From Sulfidibacter corallicola (GTDB lineage: Bacteria > Acidobacteriota > Holophagae > Acanthopleuribacterales > Acanthopleuribacteraceae): a stretch of 64,000 nt of DNA. The notes beneath the pieces are model-generated. The model had not been told where the DNA came from. It did not search any database and worked only from the letters and a program-made list of their open reading frames with translations. The position numbers and the translations under genes are program-made. The DNA lies in assembly GCF_017498545.1 (NCBI RefSeq), contig NZ_CP071793.1, forward strand, positions 930,001 through 994,000. The letters are read 5' to 3'. Below, piece after piece: positions 52,664-61,640 of this stretch (positions are counted from its first letter, which is position 1; each line of letters starts with the position of its first letter).

Positions 52664-52699
52664 TGAAAAAGGCGGCCTCGCTTCGAAGCCGCCTCTTTG
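52664..52699 (-). terminator. Rho-independent terminator of the CBS gene
   Basis: On the minus strand GAGGCGGC, a loop of about 11 nt and GCCGCC is followed by TTTTT. The stem is 8 or more base pairs and G+C-rich with a clear U-tract. It lies 65 bases after the CBS-protein stop and before the next minus-strand gene. Confidence 0.75.
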
Positions 52700-52763
52700 C
52701 GAACGTGTCACATGCACGTCCCTCGAAATAGTGAAGATCGGCTGTTCGTACCGAACTTCCGCG

Positions 52764-53255
52764 TCAATGGGACGTCGCGGCTTGCTTCATGTATTTAAGC
52801 CGCTTTTTATGAAAATCGCAAACGACCCGCAACACATCCCACCGGCGCACGATCCCGACCAATCGGGTATCTTCCAGTACCGGAATCTTCTTGAAAGGGT
52901 AGTCCAGGAAATGTTGGGCCACCTCGTTGAGGCCGGTGTGCGGGGTTACGGAGATGATTTTGTCGTGTTCGGTCATGAATAGGGAGACGGGACCACCGTG
53001 GCTCTCGTTTTCATAGGAATTCTGGGTGACGATGCGCAACATGTCCTTTTCAGACACGATTCCCAACAGGTTTCTGTCTTTTTCGCTGTCCACGACCATC
53101 GCCGCGCTCGAACTCCTTCCCAGGATGAGATCCATGGCTAGGTATATATCGGTGTCGGGTGTGACGGTTACGAAAGATCGGGACATGAATTGTTCGACAT
53201 GGGGGTAGCTTTCACGGGTAACGCTTTGCAGCTTACCCTGATAACTGGCGACCAT
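52764..53255 (-). CDS. Tandem CBS-domain protein
   Basis: The product has 163 residues: two CBS motifs, VEQFMSRSFVTVTPDTDIYLAMDLILGRSSSAAMVVD with LLGIVSEKDMLRIV, and VSLFMTEHDKIISVTPHTGLNEVAQHFLDYPFKKIPVLED with LVGIVRRWDVLRVV. A Bateman module of this kind senses adenine nucleotides or S-adenosyl ligands. No fused effector is present, so it may regulate another protein in trans. AAAGGAGAG lies upstream of the ATG. A strong terminator follows the stop, so it is probably monocistronic. Confidence 0.9.
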   Translation of the reverse strand: MVASYQGKLQSVTRESYPHVEQFMSRSFVTVTPDTDIYLAMDLILGRSSSAAMVVDSEKDRNLLGIVSEKDMLRIVTQNSYENESHGGPVSLFMTEHDKIISVTPHTGLNEVAQHFLDYPFKKIPVLEDTRLVGIVRRWDVLRVVCDFHKKRLKYMKQAATSH

Positions 53256-53975
53256 GGGGCTCTCCTTTCACTAGGGTTTGGGGAAGGGATCGTTGGGGTG
53301 GGGGTCTCGAATCCGCATCCGAAATTGCTGGTAAAGAACCGCCAGATGTGTCGTGGAGGAACACCACTTCCTGCACTCGCGGGCTCGGGGGGTGGGAGAA
53401 CTTGTTGAAACGTTAAATTCAAGTAAACCATAAAACGACAGCGGGAAGCAACTGTGGCGCCGCTGAAGGGTTGGCGTTCCGCAAAAGTGGGCGGCGCACG
53501 GGAAGGGCCACGTGTCGTGGACGGCCTGGCCTCCTTTCGAGCTCTGTGGGCCGGGTGAGGTGCGCGGGGGTGGCCTCCGCCAGAGCCTCGGTGCGGTGCG
53601 ATCGGAAGCGGCATCCGCACAGGGGATGGGTTGTGTCTTGTGGTGGTTGATTTCTGGAAAACGCTGTATTTTTAAGGGTTTGTGAATTGCTGGATGGGGC
53701 TGGATTGACCTGTGTGGACCTAATCCCTTTTTGGAGGGGTTCCTCCGGCTTTTTTTGATCCCACGTCAATTATTTCCTGTGATAAGGTATCCCTTCCGTC
53801 GACACGGGCGATTCATCCTCCCCTCGGCTTGCGACGCTCTCACCTTTGGTCCTTTTCCACCTTTTTGCGGTGTCGCCTTTTGGAGTGATCACATGTTCGG
53901 CGGTGCAATCGAAGAATCCACGATTCATTCGACCCACTGACCCGTTCGGCCGTGGACGGTTGAGGGAGGCTCTAC
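53256..53975. other. Gene-free region containing a candidate non-coding RNA or leader
   Basis: 720 bp lie between the divergent CBS (-) and DNA polymerase (+) genes. No credible gene is seen on either strand. A plus-strand terminator-like hairpin sits at 53734-53757, with no upstream plus-strand ORF to terminate. The stretch 53420-53730 has many G+C-rich complementary segments (GGGCCACGTGTCGTGG, GGCCTGGCC). The polymerase's ribosome site GGGAGG lies at the right end. Confidence 0.4.
53734..53757 (+). terminator. Orphan rho-independent terminator-like hairpin
   Basis: TTTTTGGAGGGGTTCCTCCGGC is followed by TTTTTTT: a GGAGG/CCTCC stem with a GGTT loop and a U-tract. It lies 219 bases upstream of the polymerase gene, with no plus-strand gene ending before it. 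It could end a small RNA or attenuate the polymerase leader. Confidence 0.55.
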
Positions 53976-56288
53976 TTGCCAAATTACGACGTTTTTTTGT
54001 GGACCGGTGAGTGGGAGGACAGCGACGAGCGGTTCCGACTCATTTATTATGGAAGGGCCGAAGGGTTGGGCTCGGTCAAGTTGGTCTTCGATCAGTCGCC
54101 GCCGGTGTTTTTTATTGATCGCGACGAGAAACTGCCCGCCCTCGATTTCGATTACGAGCGCAAGCCACTCAAATTACAATCCTTCCAGGGCCGCGCCGTC
54201 GATGGCCTCTATTTCCGCACCCAGCGCGATCTGCGCACGGCCGCCGACCGGTTCCACGCCACCGGCGTTCGCCATTTCGAGCCCGAAGTTCGTCCCACCG
54301 AGCGTTTCCTGATGGAGCGTTTCGTCCAGGCCTCGGCCGTAATCGTGGGCGAATACGAGGAAGAGGGCGATCTGAAGGTGTTCCACAATCCCAAGATCAA
54401 GCCCGGAACCCAGGTGCCGAAGCCGCGCGTGGCCTCGATCGACATCGAGACCGGCGTGACGATCGACATGCTGTTTTCGATTGCGATTCACATAACCGGG
54501 CCTGCGGCCGACGGCACGGAAGAAGAGATCAAACGGGTCTACATGTTGTCGGACCGTCACGCCGAGGTCCCCGAGGAGAACCTGATCTACTACGCCTCTC
54601 AGGCGGATTTGCTGAAGGCCTTCCTGGCCGACTTCCGGGCTTGGGATCCCGACGTCATCATCGGTTGGCACGTGGTGGGCTTCGACCTGATGTATTTGGA
54701 GCGCAAGTGCAACGCCTTTGGGATGGAGCTGGATCTGGCGCGCGGTGGGCGCAAGATCTCGCTTACGGAGCGGCCAGGCGCAGGGTATTTCGCCGATATT
54801 CCCGGCCGCATCGTGATCGACGGCCCGCCGAGCATGCGCGCCGCCGGATTTCGTTTCGAAAATTTCAAGCTGGAAACCGTGGCCCAGGAGCTGTTGGGCT
54901 CCGGCAAGCTGATCACCTCCGACGGCACCAACAAGGTGGCCGAAATCGAGCGCCAGTTCCGTGAGGACAAGCCGGCCCTGGCGCGCTACAACCTGGAAGA
55001 CTGCGTGCTGGTCACGGATATCTACAACCTCACCGGGTTGGTGGACTTCGTGCTGAAACGCAGCATGGTTTCGGGTTTGTTGCCTGACACCTCGTTGATC
55101 GCCAAGGCCGCTTTCGACCACCACTACCTGCCGCGCCTGCATCGCCTGGGCTATGTGGCCCCGCGTGAGCCGGCCGAGCGCGACAACGCCAAGGCCGCGA
55201 CCGAACGGCCGCTCGATGCGCGGCCCGGTGTCTACGAGCAGGTGGTGCACCTGGACCTCAGCAACCTCTACTTCTCGATGCTGCGCAATTTCTGCATCGA
55301 CCCGCTTGCCCGGGTCAAGGCCGAAGAAGATCCGATCGTGACTCCCGACGGCCAGAAATTCTCTCGCAAGCATCACGTTCTGCCCGAGATCCTCAAGCGA
55401 CAGATGGACTGGTTGGCGGTTGCCGAAACCAAAAAAGACACACAGATGGTCAAAGCCTGCCGTCTCACCCTCAAGAGTTTCCTGACCGTTCTGACCCGCA
55501 AGGGCTCGCGTTTCTTCGAGCCGACCCTGGCCGACGCGATGAAGGCCTGCGGGCAGTGGTTCCTGCGCGAGAGTCAACAATTCCTCGAGGGCCGCGGTTA
55601 TCGGGTGGTTTTCGTCGACACCCGTTCCTTCCTGATTCAGGCGCCCGACGGTCAATCGGCCACCGAAGCCGGGCCGCGGCTGGTCGAAGAACTCAACCGC
55701 TTCGGCATGGAGCGGCTCCAGCGCGATTTCCAGATTCAGGCCGAGTTGTCGTTGGGTTTCGAGTGCGCCTACCGCAAACTGGCCCTCATTTCCGATGTTT
55801 CGCAGGCCTCGCGCTACGTGGGCCTTCGCGAGTCGGAAAACGGCGAACACCTGGAAGTCGAAGGGCTCGCGCTTTCCGGTTCCGATTGGACACCCCTGGC
55901 CCGCGAGTTCCAACACGAGCTCTTCACGCGGTTCCTGAAGGACGATGCCTTCGAGCCCTATGTCAAGGGCTTCTACGACGACTTGCGCGAAGGCAAGTTC
56001 GACGACCGGTTGGTCTATCGCAAGAAGCTGGTGAAGGATCTCGACAGCTACACCAAAAACGTACCGCCGCACGTCAAGGCCGCGCGGATGATGAGCCACC
56101 ACCCGGGTCGCTACGTCGATTTCGTCTATTCGCGGCGCGGACCGGTGCCGGCCGAGCCGTTACCCTCCGATCTGGATTACGAGCACTACGCCAACAAGCA
56201 GCTCAAACCCGTCGCGGACCCGTTGCTGGGCTTGCTGGATCTCTCCTTCTCGGCGATTACCGAGCCGACCCAGATGGGCTTGTTCTAG
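53976..56288 (+). CDS. Family B DNA polymerase (Pol II type), polymerase motifs degenerate
   Basis: The product has 770 residues (E. coli Pol II has 783), from a TTG start with GGGAGG upstream. The 3'-5' exonuclease motifs look intact: ExoI D156-I-E158 (ASIDIETG), ExoII D237 (IIGWHVVGFDLMYLERK) and ExoIII Y338-x3-D342 (YNLEDCVLV). The polymerase motifs do not: motif A reads HLDLSNLYFSML (D427 kept), motif B keeps K500 but has LTVLTRKG where NxxYG is normal, and motif C reads V-D548-T-R550-S instead of DTDS. Loss of the second motif-C Asp should abolish nucleotide transfer. It is probably an exonuclease or structural paralogue of the inactivated PolB2 kind. No other replication or SOS gene is adjacent. 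Confidence 0.88.
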   Translation: MPNYDVFLWTGEWEDSDERFRLIYYGRAEGLGSVKLVFDQSPPVFFIDRDEKLPALDFDYERKPLKLQSFQGRAVDGLYFRTQRDLRTAADRFHATGVRHFEPEVRPTERFLMERFVQASAVIVGEYEEEGDLKVFHNPKIKPGTQVPKPRVASIDIETGVTIDMLFSIAIHITGPAADGTEEEIKRVYMLSDRHAEVPEENLIYYASQADLLKAFLADFRAWDPDVIIGWHVVGFDLMYLERKCNAFGMELDLARGGRKISLTERPGAGYFADIPGRIVIDGPPSMRAAGFRFENFKLETVAQELLGSGKLITSDGTNKVAEIERQFREDKPALARYNLEDCVLVTDIYNLTGLVDFVLKRSMVSGLLPDTSLIAKAAFDHHYLPRLHRLGYVAPREPAERDNAKAATERPLDARPGVYEQVVHLDLSNLYFSMLRNFCIDPLARVKAEEDPIVTPDGQKFSRKHHVLPEILKRQMDWLAVAETKKDTQMVKACRLTLKSFLTVLTRKGSRFFEPTLADAMKACGQWFLRESQQFLEGRGYRVVFVDTRSFLIQAPDGQSATEAGPRLVEELNRFGMERLQRDFQIQAELSLGFECAYRKLALISDVSQASRYVGLRESENGEHLEVEGLALSGSDWTPLAREFQHELFTRFLKDDAFEPYVKGFYDDLREGKFDDRLVYRKKLVKDLDSYTKNVPPHVKAARMMSHHPGRYVDFVYSRRGPVPAEPLPSDLDYEHYANKQLKPVADPLLGLLDLSFSAITEPTQMGLF

Positions 56289-56699
56289 GCTGATCAGCCC
56301 ACTTTTCCGGGGTTCCGCAGGTCGCCTTGGTTTGGACCGGGTCTCCTCGGGCACCGTTGCGGAATCGTAAAAATCGACCTGCAGCTTACACCGGGTTTCT
56401 CTCTGGGAAATCGTCGCTTATCGGTGTCGCCTGCGGTGAGGGCGATATGTGACGTGGGTCAGTTTTCTGGGTTTTGTCCGTTAAAAGATTGTATAGTTGA
56501 TAATTCATCCCTTTTGGATTTTTCCTTTGTCTCGACATGGGATCTGTCACAGAATAGTTTCCCTGGTTCGTGTACCTTGACGCTTTAGCTACCGACAATC
56601 GAGAACACTCACGGCGGAATGCTGACTTGGGGCACGATCTGGCTTGCCATCGGTTTTTTCCTACTCTTTCTGTAAACCCACTCTCAGAGCAGGTATTCA
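56289..56699. other. Intergenic region upstream of the symporter gene
   Basis: 410 bp with no gene. The central part (56470-56600) is A+T-richer and contains TTGTCC followed 18 bp later by TGATAA (near 56474-56503), a weak promoter candidate for the symporter. No repeat or strong hairpin is seen. Confidence 0.35.
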
Positions 56700-58565
56700 A
56701 TGGCTTTTTCCCGGATTGACTGGTTCGTCTTCCTTGTCCTTATCGCCGTTTCGCTGGGGATCAACGTCTATTTTTTCAGACGTGGGAACAAGAGCCTGCA
56801 AGAGTTCTTTCTGGGAGGTCGCAATCTGCCCTGGTTCGTGGCCGGGATCTCGATGGTCGCGACCACCTTTGCCGCGGATACGCCGTTGGCCGTGACGGAG
56901 ATCGTCGCCGAGAACGGGATTTCGGGGAATTGGCTTTGGTGGAACGCGCTGGCCGGCGGCATGCTGACGACCTTTTTCTTCTCCCATTTGTGGTCGCGTT
57001 CACGCGTCCTGACCGAGGCCGAATTCATCGAATTGCGCTATAGCGGGAAGAGTGCCGCCTTTTTGCGCGGCTTCAAGGCGGTCTATCTCGGTTTTTTCAT
57101 GAACATCCTCATCCTGGGCTGGGTCAACCTGGCCATGGTGACGATCCTCCAGGTTTTCTTCGGGTTATCGGAGCCGATGGCCCTGTTCGCCGTGTTCGGC
57201 GCGATGGCGTTCACCGCGGCCTATTCCACGATATCGGGTTTGACGGGCATCGCCGTTTCGGATGTGTTCCAGTTCTTCTTCGCGCTGTTTGGGTGTCTCG
57301 TGCTGGCCTTTTTGGTGGTTTCGTCACCGGAAGTCGGCGGAATCACCGGATTGAAGCACCATTTGGCCTCGAGCGGGGCCTTGGAATTCTTTCCGCGAAT
57401 CACCTCGGTCGACGGCATGGCCGCGGGTGTGCTGGCCCTGCCGGTGGGCTCGTTCTTCGCCTTCATCGCCATGCAGTGGTGGGCGAGCTGGTATCCGGGC
57501 GCCGAGCCCGGTGGCGGCGGCTACGTGGCCCAACGCATGATGAGCACCAAAAACGAGAAAGATGCCTTCTGGGCCTCGCTCATTTTCAATATCTTCCACT
57601 ACTGCGTACGCCCCTGGCCGTGGATCCTGGTCGCGCTCTCCACCTTGATCCTGTACCCCGATCTGGGGGCCGACGAACGGCGGTTCGGCTATGTGATGGC
57701 GATGCGCGATTTCCTGCCCGCGGGGCTCAAGGGCCTGCTCATGACCACCTTTTTCGCGGCCTACATGAGCACCGTGTCGACCCAACTCAATTGGGGTTCG
57801 AGCTACCTGGTCAACGACCTCTACAAACGGTTTTTCAATCCCAAGGCCAACGACCGCAATTTCCTCAAGATGGCACGGGTCCTGACCGTGGTGTTGATGG
57901 GCTTTTCGCTGATCGTCACGTCGCTGATCGAGTCGATCACGGACGTGTGGATCTTCATTTTTCAATGTGGTGCGGGCCTCGGCCTGGTTCTGATCCTGCG
58001 GTGGTACTATTGGCGGATCAACGCCTGGAGCGAGATCACCGCCACCATCGCGCCCTTCGTGCTCTTTTCGTTCTTCCACTTCACGGATATCGGCGCCATG
58101 ATCTCCGATCACCTGGGCTGGGGCATGACCTTCGTGGTGGTGGTGCTGTGTACCACCTTGGCCTGGTACCTGGTGACCCATTGGACGCGACCGGTGGATG
58201 CCTCCAAGTTGATCGATTTCTACGTACGGGTGCGTCCCAACGGATGGTGGAAGCCGGTCGACAAGCGCCTCAACATTTCGATTCCCAAGCAGCCACTGGC
58301 CTATTCGGTCATCTGTTGGGTGGCGAGTCTGGCGATGGTCTACGGCGTGTTGTTCCTGGTGGGCAAGGTGATCTTCCGCGAGTGGTACGAAGCATTGGCC
58401 TACACCGACCTGGCCTTGGCGGGGTTCCTGGTGTTGCGGCTGTTCCTGCCCAAGACGGACATCTACCAGGACAGCGAAGAGCTGAGCGAGATTCTGCTCA
58501 CGGCCGAGGAAGAGGCTTCGCGGATGAAGCAACCGGCCCAGGCCGGTGCCGCCGGCTTCTGGTAA
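56700..58565 (+). CDS. Sodium:solute symporter (SSS family)
   Basis: The product has 621 residues with about 14 hydrophobic segments. The SSS pattern is clear: IDWFVFLVLIAVSLGINVYF, LQEFFLGGRNLPWFVAGISMVATTFAADTPLAVTEIVAENG, then GFKAVYLGFFMNILILG. ISGLTGIAVSDVFQFFFALFG and FMTTFFAAYMSTVSTQLNWGSSYLVNDLYK-type sequence follow; the last is the conserved Na2-site helix with Ser/Thr ligands. The substrate (sugar, amino acid, proline or an organic acid) cannot be told from sequence alone. A 60-residue hydrophilic C-terminal tail ends the protein. A stable hairpin directly follows the stop. Confidence 0.93.
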   Translation: MAFSRIDWFVFLVLIAVSLGINVYFFRRGNKSLQEFFLGGRNLPWFVAGISMVATTFAADTPLAVTEIVAENGISGNWLWWNALAGGMLTTFFFSHLWSRSRVLTEAEFIELRYSGKSAAFLRGFKAVYLGFFMNILILGWVNLAMVTILQVFFGLSEPMALFAVFGAMAFTAAYSTISGLTGIAVSDVFQFFFALFGCLVLAFLVVSSPEVGGITGLKHHLASSGALEFFPRITSVDGMAAGVLALPVGSFFAFIAMQWWASWYPGAEPGGGGYVAQRMMSTKNEKDAFWASLIFNIFHYCVRPWPWILVALSTLILYPDLGADERRFGYVMAMRDFLPAGLKGLLMTTFFAAYMSTVSTQLNWGSSYLVNDLYKRFFNPKANDRNFLKMARVLTVVLMGFSLIVTSLIESITDVWIFIFQCGAGLGLVLILRWYYWRINAWSEITATIAPFVLFSFFHFTDIGAMISDHLGWGMTFVVVVLCTTLAWYLVTHWTRPVDASKLIDFYVRVRPNGWWKPVDKRLNISIPKQPLAYSVICWVASLAMVYGVLFLVGKVIFREWYEALAYTDLALAGFLVLRLFLPKTDIYQDSEELSEILLTAEEEASRMKQPAQAGAAGFW

Positions 58566-58596
58566 GGCGGTTTCGCTTCGGCAACGAACCGCCTTC
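58564..58596 (+). terminator. Hairpin after the symporter gene
   Basis: AAGGCGGTTTCG, then a loop and CGAACCGCCTT give an 11-bp stem beginning at the stop codon, followed only by CCGC. It is G+C-rich but lacks a U-tract, so moderate confidence as a terminator. Confidence 0.5.
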
Positions 58597-58697
58597 CGCT
58601 ACAATCATGGGTGTATCCCGACTCCAGGTCCTCTGTACTGAGCCGGGCGCTCGCCCTCGATACCGCCTGCCCTTCATAGGATCGACTGAGGTGTGCC

Positions 58698-58943
58698 GTG
58701 TTTTCGTGGCTGTTCGGCAACAAATCCAAGGCTTCCAAAAAGAATCCCGAACCCTCCGCGCCGGAAAAGGCCGAGCTGTTGAAACGCGACGCCTCCCAAA
58801 CCGGGCCTCCGGACATCGTTCAGGAAGACCTGACACCACCTCCTCCACGAGACCCCGACCAGGTGATCGAGTCGATGGGCGGCCCCGAGGAAGTCGCGAA
58901 GATCATCAAGTCATTGATTGCCGAGGACAAACAAGGCCGCTGA
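58698..58943 (+). CDS. Small hydrophilic hypothetical protein
   Basis: The product has 81 residues from a GTG start with GAGG seven bases upstream. It begins MFSWLFGNKSKASKKN, then a charged Pro-rich linker (EPSAPEKAELL, LTPPPPRDPDQ), and ends in a helix VIESMGGPEEVAKIIKSLIAEDK. The FSWLFG opening could be a short membrane-targeting helix. No family is recognised. Good ribosome site and normal codon use make it a likely real gene. It may be co-transcribed with the glutamate-synthase-like gene 180 bases downstream. Confidence 0.6.
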   Translation: MFSWLFGNKSKASKKNPEPSAPEKAELLKRDASQTGPPDIVQEDLTPPPPRDPDQVIESMGGPEEVAKIIKSLIAEDKQGR

Positions 58944-59049
58944 CCGCCCATGTGCCCGGGGTTGACGAGGAACCGCCTCAGTCTGCTAAGTTAAGTCCGT
59001 GGTTCCCATCGGATTGCCCCTTACGCGGTTCGCCGATCTCGGTCCATCG

Positions 59050-59094
59050 TGGTTCGGTTCTCCATGGTTCGGCATACCGTGGTTCGGCATTCCG
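59050..59094 (+). repeat. Three 15-bp direct repeats upstream of the glutamate-synthase-like gene
   Basis: TGGTTCGG begins at 59050, 59065 and 59080, an exact 15-bp period, with variable tails (TTCTCCA, CATACCG, CATTCCG). They lie 30 bases before the gene's start codon, inside its probable leader. They may be a protein-binding array or simple slippage. Confidence 0.6.
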
Positions 59095-59123
59095 ACCGTT
59101 CGAAGTCCGCAGGGGAGGTCCCC

Positions 59124-60710
59124 ATGCGCCGTCTCTTTCTCCTCATCTCGACGCTGTCGCTCGCATCGATCGCGGTTGGCGCTTCCTTCTATCGCCCGAC
59201 CCTGTGGATCCTGACGGCGGTGGGTCCCTTGTGCCTGCTCGGCTATTGGGACATCCTGCAAAAGAAACACGCAATCTTGCGGAACTTCCCCCTTCTGGGG
59301 CACTTCCGCTACCTGTTCGAACTGGTACGGCCCGAAATCAACCAGTACTTCGTCGAGTCGAACACGGACGGTCGGCCCTTTAGCCGCGAGCAGCGTTCCA
59401 TCGTGTACCAACGCGCCAAACAACAATTGCAAACCCTGCCGTTCGGCACCCAGCAGGACGTCTACGAGGAAGGCTATCAGTGGCTGGCGCACTCGATGGC
59501 TCCGGTTCATGTGGACCCCAAAGACCTGCGCGTCACGATTGGCGAGGGTCAATGCACCCATCCCTACTCGGCATCGTTGCTCAACATCTCGGCGATGAGT
59601 TACGGCTCGCTCAGCGCGCACGCGATCCTGGCCCTCAACGGTGGCGCCAGAATGGGCGGATTCGCCCACAACACGGGCGAGGGCGGCATCAGTCCCTACC
59701 ACGTGCGCGAAGGCGGTGATCTGATTTGGCAGATCGGCACCGGGTATTTCGGGTGCCGCACACCTGACGGATCCTTCGATCCCGAAACGTTTGCCGAAAA
59801 CGCGGCCCGACCCAGCGTGAAGATGATCGAGATCAAGTTGTCCCAGGGCGCCAAACCGGGACACGGCGGCATCTTGCCCGCCAAGAAACTCACCCCGGAA
59901 ATCGCCGCCATTCGAGGTGTTCCACTTGGCCAGGACGTGCTTTCGCCGCCGGCGCACAGCGCGTTCACCACGCCGCGTGGTTTGATTCGATTCGCCACCC
60001 GGCTGCGCGAACTCTCGGGTGGCAAGCCGGTCGGCATCAAACTGTGTGTGGGGCGTCGCCATGAATTCGTGGCGCTGTGCAAGGCCATGGTTTCCGAGGG
60101 GAGCTGGCTGGATTACGTCGCGGTCGACGGTGGCGAAGGCGGCACCGGGGCGGCGCCGCTGGAGTTCTCCAACCATTTCGGCAATCCGCTGAGCGAAGGC
60201 CTGTTTCTGGTGCACAACGCATTGGTGGGCTTCGGATTGCGCGACAAGGTTCGCGTCATCGCTTCCGGTCGTATCATCGAGGGATTCGACATCGTGCACA
60301 AGTTGGCGATCGGCGCCGATCTCTGTTATTCGGCCCGGGCCATGATGTTCGCCCTGGGATGCATCCAGGCCTTGCGCTGCAACGCCAATGTCTGCCCCAC
60401 GGGTGTGGCGACCCAGGACCCGGAACTGGTCAAGGGCCTCGACGTGGGCGACAAGCGCGTGCGGGTCTGCCGTTTCCACGGGGAAACGCTGAATTCGACG
60501 GCCGAGCTGCTCGGCGCGATGGGTCTGCACCACTCGAGCGACGTGGGGCCCTGGCACGTGCTTCGCCGCACCTCGCCGGTGAAGGTCCACACCTTGGCCG
60601 ATCTCCACGACTACGTGGCGCCCGGTGCGTTCCTCGGTGACGATCTGCCGGCGGTCTACCGCGACATCATCCGCAGCGCCAGTCCCGATACCTTTTCCTA
60701 TCAACGATGA
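59124..60710 (+). CDS. FMN-binding glutamate-synthase-family protein
   Basis: The product has 528 residues; MRRLFLLIS is preferred over the upstream in-frame ATGs because GGGAGG lies just before it. Residues 8-50 contain two hydrophobic segments (LFLLISTLSLASIAVGASF, LWILTAVGPLCLLGYW), suggesting membrane attachment. About 130-490 is the glutamate-synthase central/FMN domain: LNISAMSYGSLSAHAILALNGGARMGG, GEGGISPYHVREGGDLIWQIGTGYFG and VAVDGGEGGTGAAPLEF. The 3Fe-4S cluster Cys pattern is in CIQALRCNANVCPTGVATQ (C-x5-C-x4-C). There is no glutaminase domain, as in the archaeal/GltB2-like class. It may act as a stand-alone FMN/Fe-S oxidoreductase. Confidence 0.9.
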   Translation: MRRLFLLISTLSLASIAVGASFYRPTLWILTAVGPLCLLGYWDILQKKHAILRNFPLLGHFRYLFELVRPEINQYFVESNTDGRPFSREQRSIVYQRAKQQLQTLPFGTQQDVYEEGYQWLAHSMAPVHVDPKDLRVTIGEGQCTHPYSASLLNISAMSYGSLSAHAILALNGGARMGGFAHNTGEGGISPYHVREGGDLIWQIGTGYFGCRTPDGSFDPETFAENAARPSVKMIEIKLSQGAKPGHGGILPAKKLTPEIAAIRGVPLGQDVLSPPAHSAFTTPRGLIRFATRLRELSGGKPVGIKLCVGRRHEFVALCKAMVSEGSWLDYVAVDGGEGGTGAAPLEFSNHFGNPLSEGLFLVHNALVGFGLRDKVRVIASGRIIEGFDIVHKLAIGADLCYSARAMMFALGCIQALRCNANVCPTGVATQDPELVKGLDVGDKRVRVCRFHGETLNSTAELLGAMGLHHSSDVGPWHVLRRTSPVKVHTLADLHDYVAPGAFLGDDLPAVYRDIIRSASPDTFSYQR

Positions 60711-60799
60711 TCGGGCGTCATGGTGGCGATCCGGCTGTGGCGCAAATACTCTTTCCCGCGCGAGGCAACGTTTGCGCGCGATCCGCGTAGGCTCTGATC

Positions 60800-61522
60800 A
60801 TGGAACACGCACTGATACTTGGCGCAAGTGGCCTGGTCGGCGGCCATTGCCTGAAATTTTTGCTTCAAAACGACACCTTCGGCCACGTGACGGCCTTGGT
60901 GCGTCGCGACATCCCCGAAAACACCTTGTCGGTCCATCCGAAGTTGACCTGGCTCCCTTTCGATTTCAAGGACCCTGCGGCCTACGAGACGTTGCCCGCC
61001 ACGGACGCCGTGTTCTGTTGCCTGGGCCAGCCGCTGAATCGGCTGCATCGCCACCGCGAGCTCCTGGAGGTGGATTGCCACTACCCGCTACGCGTCGCGC
61101 GGCGGGCCGCCTCGACGGGTGCCCGTCATTTCGCCATCGTCACGTCGAGTGGGATCAGCCGTTATTCGCCGCTCTTCTACTGCCGGGTCAAGGCGAGGGT
61201 CGAACGCGAGCTGGCCGAATTGCCCTTCACCAGCCTGCACCTGTTCCAGCCGTCGCTGCTGTTGGGAGAGCGGTCGGATCCCCACCCGTTACAGGCCTGG
61301 TGGGGTCGGGTTCTGACGCCCGCAGCCCCCTGGTTTCGCGGGCCACTGGGCCGGTTTCGTCCGGTGGCCGCCGAGGCGGTGGGGTTCGCCATGGTCCACA
61401 CGGCGCTTCGACCCGAACCGGGCGTGGGTCGCATCCCGTCCCACCAGATCCAAGAGCTGTTCGCCCGTCATGCCCACGAGACGGAGTCGCTGCGAGGAAC
61501 GTCCTTCGCACGGGAGCCCTGA
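60800..61522 (+). CDS. NAD(P)-binding SDR-like oxidoreductase (HTATIP2/TIP30-like)
   Basis: The product has 240 residues. The Rossmann start MEHALILGASGLVGGHCLKFLL has the GxSGxxG nucleotide loop. The rest follows the atypical SDR pattern of the TIP30/YbjT kind: ATDAVFCCLGQPLN, then ARHFAIVTSSGISRYSPLFYCRVKARVERELAE with Y and K in an active-site-like YxxxK spacing. FTSLHLFQPSLLLGER and AAEAVGFAMVHTAL follow. The substrate is unknown. It lies 89 bases after the glutamate-synthase-like gene, on the same strand, and before DUF1992, possibly one operon. Confidence 0.88.
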   Translation: MEHALILGASGLVGGHCLKFLLQNDTFGHVTALVRRDIPENTLSVHPKLTWLPFDFKDPAAYETLPATDAVFCCLGQPLNRLHRHRELLEVDCHYPLRVARRAASTGARHFAIVTSSGISRYSPLFYCRVKARVERELAELPFTSLHLFQPSLLLGERSDPHPLQAWWGRVLTPAAPWFRGPLGRFRPVAAEAVGFAMVHTALRPEPGVGRIPSHQIQELFARHAHETESLRGTSFAREP

Positions 61523-61640
61523 GCGTTTTTGGGGCGAGCTCCGGTGTCGGCCGAAAGGACGGAGCCCGAGCACCCGAGAAAAAGGTGCCCCTTTCGGCGC
61601 CGTTGGTAGGATAATGGGGCTGCATCCGCGGAGGTGTTCG

